This document shows positions 1 through 4,289 of a stretch of 20,144 bases of DNA, in pieces. Source of the stretch: Arcanobacterium_A sp034173665 (GTDB lineage: Bacteria > Actinomycetota > Actinomycetes > Actinomycetales > Actinomycetaceae); NCBI GenBank assembly GCA_034173665.1, contig JAXFDG010000032.1:1-20144 (forward strand), written 5' to 3'. The notes beneath the pieces are model-generated. The model saw only the letters and a list, made by a program, of their open reading frames with translations, did no database searches and was not told where the DNA came from. Position numbers and translations under genes: made by a program. Position 1 is the first letter of the stretch; each line of letters opens with the position of its first letter.

Positions 1-65
1 CCAAACAAAGACAACATAAACGCAACAAAAACACCCAAAGAAACAACCGAACGCTTAGAAAACAT
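1..65 (-). CDS. Small exported protein, N-terminal part only (cut by window edge)
   Basis: This is the first 21 codons of a minus-strand gene whose remainder lies left of the window. The encoded residues start MFSKRSVVSLGVFVAF and are identical to the N-terminus of the complete gene at 1255-1668. Bases 1-68 match 1604-1671 without a mismatch, and the upstream region is also similar. The basic start followed by a hydrophobic run looks like a signal peptide or membrane anchor. The start is the ATG at 63-65, with only a weak GGGTG ribosome site. I recognise no family. It and the gene at 1255-1668 are clearly recent paralogues, or were homogenised by gene conversion. Confidence 0.75.
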   Translation of the reverse strand, partial: MFSKRSVVSLGVFVAFMLSLF

Positions 66-152
66 AACTATACACCCACAAATTATTACGCAGCTACCGC
101 TACTATTTTTTCAGTTTCATTTTCTTCCTCCATAATCACCATTGATTAGGTA

Positions 153-168
153 ACTTCAACCCTGAAGT
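153..168. promoter_or_regulatory. 16-bp inverted repeat after the -10 (copy 1)
   Basis: The sequence is ACTTCA-ACCC-TGAAGT, two perfect 6-bp arms around 4 bases. It begins 8 bases downstream of the -10 hexamer of the minus-strand promoter at 177-206, so it covers roughly the start of the transcript. The same 16 bases recur at 1721-1736 in front of the paralogous gene, although the bases around it differ. It could be a repressor operator or a 5' UTR hairpin; the sequence does not decide between them. Confidence 0.5.
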
Positions 169-176
169 TATTCTGG

Positions 177-206
177 AGTCTAAGATACTGATTAACAGCT
201 TTGCAA
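177..206 (-). promoter_or_regulatory. Putative promoter of the truncated gene at the left edge
   Basis: Read on the minus strand, TTGCAA (201-206) is followed after 18 bases by TAGACT (177-182). The same two hexamers with a 17-base spacer precede the paralogue at 1255-1668, and that conservation is the main support. An upstream A+T-rich block (about 222-241) is also shared between the copies. Confidence 0.45.
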
Positions 207-282
207 CACTTTTTACTGTTTTGTAATAAAAACGCAATAAAACTCTTTTATTACACTTATTTTCCACCCACTACTTTGCCAG

Positions 283-402
283 TTAAAATTTCTCCAGATG
301 GATAGCAGGCATGATCTGTTTTAGATATTCCAACCTGGCGTTCTTAACCATCTCACAGGTAAATATCTTGAAAAATCCAATCCCACAGAAGGGTAAATAT
401 TC
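283..402 (-). pseudogene. Coding-like fragment of about 39 residues, family unknown
   Basis: On the minus strand an open frame of 39 codons ends at the TAA at 283-285. Its last part (NARLEYLKQI, then MPAIHLEKF) reads like an amphipathic helix, as in a real protein C-terminus. The frame opens directly after a stop codon. The only ATG (349-351) gives 22 residues and has no convincing ribosome site. A second frame in the same stretch gives a 29-residue peptide from an ATG, so the reading is uncertain. I recognise no family. It may be the degraded end of a lost gene. Confidence 0.25.
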
Positions 403-435
403 TTAGGCATTTACAGAAATACCAAGGAAATTTTA

Positions 436-642
436 CTAGAGCCTATCTTCCTCCACCTCATTTTCTAGTGCATGAGGTTTAAGAATAAAGTATGCATATA
501 GAAGTATTCCAACTCCACTTAATGTGACAATAAGTGAAATTATCCATGGAGTTGCCCACCCTTTAAAAGAAAAGAACAAGAGAAGAACTCCTGCTAATAG
601 GGTCATTTGTCCGAAATTTTTTATTTGATGATACCTAAACAT
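436..642 (-). CDS. Small two-helix membrane protein, unknown function
   Basis: The protein has 68 residues from the ATG at 640-642, starting MFRYHQIKNF. Two hydrophobic segments can be seen: about residues 14-27 (LLAGVLLLFFSF region) and 32-55 (WIISLIVTLSGVGILLYAYF). A short acidic tail (ENEVEEDRL) follows, giving a hairpin-like inner-membrane protein. I chose this start because AAGGAG (653-658) lies 10 bases upstream. The frame is open further back to a TTG at 753, but that stretch overlaps the secreted-peptide reading frame at 671-805 in another frame and lacks its own ribosome site. It lies 28 bp downstream of that interrupted gene and may be co-transcribed with it. No family is recognised. 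Confidence 0.55.
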   Translation of the reverse strand: MFRYHQIKNFGQMTLLAGVLLLFFSFKGWATPWIISLIVTLSGVGILLYAYFILKPHALENEVEEDRL

Positions 643-670
643 AATCGGTAATCTCCTTAACTCTTCCTTC

Positions 671-805
671 TTAATCTTCGATATTAGGAATTGATATAAG
701 ATGATTGGACGGTAGCGAAGCTTCCTGAGCATGCGCAGATGACATAATTCCAAATAGTTAAATTACGCCAAGCATTATTGAAAGAATAGTTTTACGTTTT
801 CCCAT
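671..805 (-). pseudogene. Small secreted-peptide gene interrupted by a TAA
   Basis: A strong ribosome site (AAAGGAG, 5 bases before ATG) starts a frame at 803-805 reading MGKRKTILSIMLGVI and then TAA at 758-760. The same frame continues LFGIMSSAHAQEASLPSNHL and stops at 671-673. Read through the TAA, this is a textbook signal peptide: basic N-region, hydrophobic core, AHA-Q cleavage site. It is followed by a mature part of about 18 residues. The stop therefore sits inside the hydrophobic core, at codon 16 of 44. The simplest reading is a nonsense mutation, or a sequencing error, in a short secreted-peptide gene. No peptide family is recognised. The membrane-protein gene at 436-642 follows on the same strand. 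Confidence 0.55.
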
Positions 806-871
806 CGTAACTCCTTTGTTATGAATGGACACCTGTAGTTAATATTTTATAAAAAAATACAACTACTCAAC

Positions 872-916
872 ATAGCTTTAGCTATTATTTTTAATTTATT
901 TAGTTAAATTAAAAAT
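872..916. repeat. Two adjacent palindromes in an A+T-rich spacer
   Basis: ATAGCT-TT-AGCTAT (872-885) is followed immediately by a perfect 12-bp inverted repeat, ATTTTTAATTTA, with a 6-base loop (887-916). They lie 67 bp or more upstream of the interrupted peptide gene (minus strand) and ahead of the plus-strand fragment that opens at 957. They could be regulator sites or cruciform-prone A/T sequence. Confidence 0.4.
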
Positions 917-956
917 ACAATAAAAGATCAAATATATTTATAAGTAGATTTCGTAA

Positions 957-1151
957 TATTTTGTTCTTCGAAGTTATGTTTTCTTTCTTGTTGGAAATGA
1001 AAAATTACGTTTATTTTTGGTAAAACAAGAAAAGGAAGCGTTTCAAGAAATATTGACTAATCCAAGCGCGCCTAACATGGATATAGTGGAAGCAGATGTT
1101 GCTTTTCTGAAAGCTTTAGAAATTAATCTTCCTTCACCGATTCATTCTTAG
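957..1151 (+). pseudogene. Coding-like fragment, C-terminal part of an unknown protein
   Basis: This plus-strand frame is open from just after a TAA (954-956) to the TAG at 1149-1151 and encodes about 64 residues. It has no good ATG start near its beginning. The downstream part (VKQEKEAFQEILTNPSAP, then VEADVAFLKALEINLPSP) has the composition of a real soluble helical protein, with Lys/Glu-rich amphipathic helices. TTG at 1017 is a possible start giving 44 residues, but it has a poor ribosome site. The intrinsic hairpin at 1190-1224 follows. I read it as the remaining 3' end of a degraded gene; a genuine short gene is the alternative. No family is recognised. Confidence 0.35.
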
Positions 1152-1189
1152 TTGCAAAGTTTGGTTTCATAAAATAAAGTCAAGAAATA

Positions 1190-1224
1190 GTGGGTGGATT
1201 AAACTAAATGTTTAATCCACCCAC
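1190..1224. terminator. Bidirectional hairpin terminator
   Basis: Perfect 15-bp arms (GTGGGTGGATTAAAC and its complement) surround a TAAAT loop. The hairpin sits between the plus-strand fragment ending at 1151 and the minus-strand gene ending at 1255, where a shared terminator is expected. Flanking T-tracts are short: CTTTT on the plus side and TATTTC on the minus side. Confidence 0.7.
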
Positions 1225-1254
1225 ACTGCTTTTCAGGTTTTAGAAACAGAAAAG

Positions 1255-1668
1255 TTACTCCCTTTGCTCGTAGTAGCGTTCCCGTTCTTCTGGACTATAG
1301 TAGCTTGGTGGTTCTGGTTTAATCACTTTTGGATAACCCATTTCGTACAAGGTTTTTGCAATACGAGCCTGAATAATTGCTGGAGCATAACTACCATAGG
1401 GATCTAGGTTGGCATCCATTTCCCCTTTAATAATTGGAGAAATTAAGTTTTCTATCATTCGGAGATGAAAATCTTTGTCAACTCCGAAGTCTCCTTCAGA
1501 GTATGGTTCCATTCCGTTTTCGATAAGAATCTCATACTGTTGCTCTGCCGAAAGCTGTAAAAACTCTTCCTCAGAAAGAGCCGGCATCTTCAAATAAGCC
1601 ACACCAAACAAAGACAACATAAACGCAACAAAAACACCCAAAGAAACAACCGAACGCTTAGAAAACAT
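1255..1668 (-). CDS. Small exported or membrane-anchored acidic protein, unknown function
   Basis: The protein has 137 residues. A basic start (MFSKRS) and a hydrophobic segment at about residues 8-25 suggest an uncleaved anchor or a signal peptide. The remainder is acidic and Tyr-rich with no motif I recognise, ending YYSPEERERYYEQRE. The ATG at 1666-1668 is preceded by AGGGGG at a spacing typical of a ribosome site. It is the complete version of the gene cut by the left edge: N-terminus, promoter hexamers and inverted repeat are shared. The hairpin at 1190-1224 should terminate it. Tandem paralogues with conserved leaders suggest a small-protein family under common control. The function cannot be stated from the sequence. 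Confidence 0.7.
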   Translation of the reverse strand: MFSKRSVVSLGVFVAFMLSLFGVAYLKMPALSEEEFLQLSAEQQYEILIENGMEPYSEGDFGVDKDFHLRMIENLISPIIKGEMDANLDPYGSYAPAIIQARIAKTLYEMGYPKVIKPEPPSYYSPEERERYYEQRE

Positions 1669-1720
1669 AACCGCCCCCTATTAGTTGAACTCTGCTACTT
1701 CCACTGCCAAGGATGAGAAA

Positions 1721-1736
1721 ACTTCAACCCTGAAGT
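1721..1736. promoter_or_regulatory. 16-bp inverted repeat after the -10 (copy 2)
   Basis: ACTTCA-ACCC-TGAAGT, identical to 153-168, begins 8 bases downstream of the -10 TAGACT and ends 52 bp before the start codon at 1668. Its exact conservation between the paralogues, where neighbouring leader sequence has diverged, argues for function as an operator or a leader hairpin. Confidence 0.5.
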
Positions 1737-1744
1737 TACCCAGA

Positions 1745-1773
1745 AGTCTAAACACCAATTAATAGCTTTGCAA
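1745..1773 (-). promoter_or_regulatory. Putative promoter of the 1255-1668 gene
   Basis: On the minus strand, TTGCAA (1768-1773) and TAGACT (1745-1750) are separated by 17 bases. Both hexamers and the intervening TTAAT are conserved in the second copy at 177-206. A further conserved block, GTAATAAAAACGCAATAAAA, lies upstream at about 1790-1809. Confidence 0.5.
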
Positions 1774-1930
1774 CGCTTTCTACCATTTCGTAATAAAAAC
1801 GCAATAAAAGTTTTTATTCTCTTATTGAAAAATGATTTTTAAAATAGTTTTCAGAAAATTTTTAGACCAAATTTTAAATTTTCTAATCACGTTTCAATGT
1901 GAAAATTTTCGTAAATAAAAATGAAAAACA

Positions 1931-1961
1931 AAAATCCCAATCCGTGCGGGGTCGGGATTTT
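1931..1961. terminator. Terminator-like hairpin at the edge of the G+C-rich segment
   Basis: AAAATCCC (1931-1938) pairs with GGGATTTT (1954-1961). An inner ATCC/GGGT helix extends the stem after one mismatch. The GGGATTTTGTT end fits an intrinsic terminator. No intact gene ends here on either strand, so it may be left over from a lost gene at the boundary between the A+T-rich left part and the G+C-rich segment that follows. Confidence 0.4.
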
Positions 1962-1998
1962 GTTGATCTCTATACGCAACTCTTAATACAAGGAGCCC

Positions 1999-2091
1999 GG
2001 TGGGTGCACGGAGCGGCCAGGTGGGTGTGTTTCCACAGCGGGTGGGTGCAGCTTGCCTCACGGGTGGGTGCACTCCCCGCCATGGGTGGGT
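1999..2091. repeat. Five-unit GGTGGGTG array with 21-22 bp period
   Basis: GGTGGGTG starts at 1999, 2020, 2041 and 2063, with a GGTGGGTT variant at 2085, so the spacings are 21, 21, 22 and 22. The bases between cores are not conserved apart from CAC or CAG after some units. The last three units contain GGGTGGG. The spacing equals two helical turns, which suits a set of protein sites on one DNA face; G-rich secondary structure is another possibility. No convincing protein reading frame uses it. Confidence 0.6.
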
Positions 2092-2408
2092 TCACGATTC
2101 AACGATTATTTGGTCAATTCGCGACCTTGCCTCACACCAATTGACTGAAACGGAGCGAGGCTCATTGGCCAGCCCTACCTCCCTGATGTCACGACCGACA
2201 CATCATCGGTTGACCAACCCAGAAGGCGTATCTCGTGAGAGGATTTTGGGTATTACTTTAGGCGTCGTGGTAACCATCATGGCCTTGGATTGAGCCATTC
2301 GGGGAGATAGCTCAGGTGCGGGCGAGTCGGTGTGCGATTCGAGGGGACTATTTAGTACTGTAAAATAAATCTTTACGAATGACGGCGGGTTTGCTGCGGG
2401 AGAAGTCC
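2092..2408 (+). other. Gene-free stretch before the ADP-ribosylglycohydrolase
   Basis: About 300 bp of G+C-richer sequence. A plus-strand frame is open through most of it and reads on, past a TGA at 2291-2293, to a TAA near 2370. It has no credible start and no family resemblance that I can name. It may be decayed coding sequence of the inserted element. The ribosome site of the next gene (CGGGAG, 2397-2402) is at its end. Confidence 0.3.
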
Positions 2409-3182
2409 ATGAGTAGTTTGCGGGATTGTATTTTCGGGCTGGCGGTAGGTGATGCACTGGGTGTTCCCTACGAGTTCTTGAAGCGAGATTCCTTCCTTTG
2501 CACGGACATGATTGGGCATGGTTCCCATGATCGACCTGCTGGCACCTTCTCGGACGATACAGCAATGACGCTAGCCACATGCGATTCGATCCGGGCAACA
2601 GGCCGTATAAATGTTACAGATCTGAGGAAGAGATTTGAACAATGGGCATATCTAGGTTTCTACACACCAGACAGGGCAGCATTCGGTATAGGTCAAACAA
2701 CTCTGCGTGCCCTGATGAATCGAGCAGGGCAATCTAGCGAGCGAGATAATGGCAACGGTTCGCTGATGCGAATCGCGCCACTGGCTTATACACAAGCTAC
2801 CAACGAACAGATTCGCAACGTTTCGGCCATCACGCACGCACATGAAATTTCGATGCAAGCGTGCGTCGATTTCGTGAAAATCTTACGGATTGTTGTGTGT
2901 GGGGAGGAACCAGATCTCAGCGAGTGGTTAGGTAAGCCCCGCGAACAGATCGGGTCAACAGGATACGTAGTACATACCTTAGAAGCGTCCTTATGGTGTT
3001 TCGCAAACACAACGAGCTATGAAGAATGCGTACTCGCGGCAGTGAATCTTGGAGCTGACGCGGATACGACTGCTGCAGTTGCTGGCGCATTAGCAGGTGC
3101 CAGGTATGGGGTAGAATCGATACCTACCAGGTGGATGGAAACACTGCGCGGTAAAGACCTTATCGAAACGGCTCTATTTTGA
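2409..3182 (+). CDS. ADP-ribosylglycohydrolase family protein (DraG/ARH type)
   Basis: The 257-residue protein should hydrolyse an ADP-ribose linkage on a protein, nucleic acid or small molecule, using two Mg ions. Seen motifs: GLAVGDALGVPYEF (residues 10-23); FSDDTAM (47-53), the N-terminal metal-binding Asp pair; GNGSLMRIAP (115-124); THAHE (142-146); and the C-terminal LGADADTTAAVAGALAGA block, whose D217, D219 and T220 match the family's second metal-binding cluster. All key residues appear intact. The ATG at 2409 has CGGGAG six bases upstream; an earlier in-frame ATG at 2379 lacks one. It is shorter than many family members (about 290-330). It converges with the DUF1643 gene and sits in a segment with phage debris next to a tRNA, so it is probably imported cargo. 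Its substrate cannot be told from sequence. Confidence 0.9.
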   Translation: MSSLRDCIFGLAVGDALGVPYEFLKRDSFLCTDMIGHGSHDRPAGTFSDDTAMTLATCDSIRATGRINVTDLRKRFEQWAYLGFYTPDRAAFGIGQTTLRALMNRAGQSSERDNGNGSLMRIAPLAYTQATNEQIRNVSAITHAHEISMQACVDFVKILRIVVCGEEPDLSEWLGKPREQIGSTGYVVHTLEASLWCFANTTSYEECVLAAVNLGADADTTAAVAGALAGARYGVESIPTRWMETLRGKDLIETALF

Positions 3183-3221
3183 TCGCTGCCTCAAAGATTC
3201 AAGCATGTGCACTCCTGGAGA

Positions 3222-3785
3222 CTACTCGTGTTCTAGAAGGTGTAGTGCGTCACAGAATTCGTGACCATTCCACCTGCCATATGCTGGGTGAGTTGGATAA
3301 TAAGGAGCGTTCTTCGAATAAACGGCTTTAGCCGCCGCGTTTGGCTTCTTGAACATCCTAATCAGCTCTTGGACGATAGGAATGATGTCGCGTTTCCAAG
3401 GGATGTTGCTATCCTTCGAATTGCCACACATGCGAATGATATGGTCTGCCTCAGGCACGATCAATTTCATTACGGTGATGGTGATTTTCAAGGAGGAGAG
3501 GATCTCATTCTTCCCCGACGAAAGATTCCAGGCGGGTAACTGGCGGCCCTGACCAACTAGCGGGATGAGGTTGATAATGCTCATCCACCGGGCATCGATG
3601 GGGCGCTGGCGGTCATCAACTGGGAAACGTTTCAAGATCGCCGCGGTCGTCGGGTCTCCGCCTTGAACCTTAGATGCTGCCGCGAATGTGGTTGCGGTAG
3701 AAGGATTGATTCCAACAAACAGAATCTTGGAATGGTTCTCGGAATTCTCAGCAGTACGAAGGAACCACCGCTGACCGTTTGCCAT
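3222..3785 (-). CDS. DUF1643 family protein, N-terminus apparently frameshifted
   Basis: Reads as 187 residues from ATG 3785. The family signature is visible: FVGINPSTATTF (about residues 23-34), a DPTT at 44-47, IINLIPLVGQGRQLP (70-84) and IRMCGNSK (117-124). DUF1643 proteins have no firmly established activity and are often carried on mobile elements. The ATG at 3785 has no ribosome site. About 60 bases upstream in another frame is a good one: GGGGAGG, 8 bases, then TTG at 3847. From there the frame reads LTEQGFIQAWESGRLVYPAP. One extra base in the four-C run (plus-strand GGGG at 3787-3790) would join it to this frame and give about 208 residues. Either the gene has a one-base indel, or the sequence does. 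It converges with the ADP-ribosylglycohydrolase gene, with 39 bp between the stops. Confidence 0.75.
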   Translation of the reverse strand: MANGQRWFLRTAENSENHSKILFVGINPSTATTFAAASKVQGGDPTTAAILKRFPVDDRQRPIDARWMSIINLIPLVGQGRQLPAWNLSSGKNEILSSLKITITVMKLIVPEADHIIRMCGNSKDSNIPWKRDIIPIVQELIRMFKKPNAAAKAVYSKNAPYYPTHPAYGRWNGHEFCDALHLLEHE

Positions 3786-3905
3786 TGGGGTGCGGGATAA
3801 ACAAGGCGGCCTGATTCCCAGGCTTGAATGAACCCCTGTTCCGTCAAATTCTCCACCTCCCCTATTCTTACATAGGAGTGCCTATTTATAAGTTTTCTAG
3901 ATTAG

Positions 3906-4061
3906 CTTCGCGGTAATACTGAACGTAAAGCTGAGGATTATCAGCTTTCAAGTACCTACAGTTTCTTGTTCGGTCCCACTACCTCTGGGCGGGAGGTAAC
4001 TGAATGCTCTGCGATGCAGATGACAGCGGTCTATAGCTGTGTGCGGATTTTGGCTGAGGCG
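3906..4061 (+). pseudogene. Remnant of a phage portal protein gene (HK97 family), N-terminal part
   Basis: One plus-strand frame, opening after a TAG at 3903-3905, contains LFGPTTSGREVTECSAMQ followed directly by MTAVYSCVRILAEA (about 3966-4061). This is the conserved N-terminal signature of HK97-type portal proteins (VTxxxAMQxxAVYxCVRILAE). After 4061 the similarity ends: the frame continues EPEGFSLYSILCIKS and stops at 4107-4109, so the remaining roughly 350 residues are gone. No start codon with a ribosome site is left. The similarity ends at a short inverted repeat (GAACCC-GAG-GGGTTC, 4062-4076), possibly a deletion junction. It lies within 60 bp of the 3' end of tRNA-Thr, the place expected for an integrated phage. 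It is recognised from motif memory, not a search. Confidence 0.75.
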
Positions 4062-4080
4062 GAACCCGAGGGGTTCAGTC

Positions 4081-4114
4081 TGTACTCAATTCTTTGTATC
4101 AAAAGTTGAGTACA
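4081..4114. repeat. Inverted repeat at the tRNA-Thr 3' end
   Basis: Perfect 9-bp arms TGTACTCAA (4081-4089) and TTGAGTACA (4106-4114), with a partly pairing interior (CTTTG/CAAAAG). The repeat ends 2 bp before the encoded CCA of the tRNA. It may serve as the tRNA transcript terminator, though no T-run follows, or be an element boundary or operator. Confidence 0.45.
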
Positions 4115-4116
4115 AA

Positions 4117-4192
4117 TGGAGCCGCCTGCGGGAATCGAACCCGCGACCTATTCATTACGAGTGAATCGCTCTACCGACTGAGCTAAGGCGGC
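4117..4192 (-). tRNA. tRNA-Thr (anticodon CGU), CCA encoded
   Basis: Minus strand, 76 bases including CCA (73 without). The cloverleaf checks out: acceptor GCCGCCU/AGGCGGC, D-stem GCUC/GAGC, anticodon stem AUUCA/UGAAU around loop CUCGUAA (anticodon CGU, reads ACG), variable AGGUC, T-stem GCGGG/CCCGC with loop UUCGAUU, discriminator U. The phage portal remnant lies beyond its 3' end, consistent with use as an integration site. A GCTGGA/TCCAGC hairpin (4196-4211) is just 5' of it, probably in the precursor leader. Confidence 0.95.
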
Positions 4193-4217
4193 CTTGCTGG
4201 ATTTCTCCAGCTTCCTC

Positions 4218-4247
4218 AATTTACCTAATTCTCTTAAGAGATATCAA
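4218..4247 (-). promoter_or_regulatory. Putative promoter of tRNA-Thr
   Basis: On the minus strand, TTGATA (4242-4247) and TAAATT (4218-4223) are 18 bases apart. The -10 ends 25 bases before the mature tRNA 5' end. The -35 matches the consensus at five of six positions. Confidence 0.5.
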
Positions 4248-4289
4248 GTTAATCGAAGTTTGATATTTGTTTACCGACATCCTTCAAAT

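Noticed and set aside
753..753. TTG at 753 as the start of the two-helix membrane protein
   Set aside because: The stretch from 753 to 643 overlaps the signal-peptide reading frame and lacks a ribosome site; ATG 642 has AAGGAG upstream.
1999..2091. The GGTGGGTG array as a CRISPR
   Set aside because: The conserved core is only 8 bp, spacers are 13-14 bp, and there is no cas gene or leader; CRISPR repeats are much longer.
1899..2293. Two overlapping plus-strand reading frames through the G-rich array
   Set aside because: The apparent WV/GWV repeats come from the DNA array itself. The frames shift between units, have no ribosome site and resemble no protein.
2203..2598. A minus-strand frame overlapping the ADP-ribosylglycohydrolase start
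   Set aside because: It overlaps a well-supported gene with conserved motifs on the other strand, and its product has no recognisable features.
2409..3785. A DarTG-type toxin-antitoxin pair
   Set aside because: DarG carries a macrodomain and DarT a transferase domain. Here the hydrolase is DraG type, the partner is DUF1643, and the genes are convergent rather than in an operon.
1931..4192. A duplicated tRNA 3' end marking the second attachment site
   Set aside because: I looked for the last 20-30 bases of tRNA-Thr elsewhere between the left edge and the tRNA and found no copy, so the other boundary of the element is unproven.
4241..4266. ATATCAA/TTGATAT as a terminator of the hydrolase gene
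   Set aside because: The 7-bp stem has no T-run, and its right-strand sequence is better explained as part of the tRNA promoter -35.
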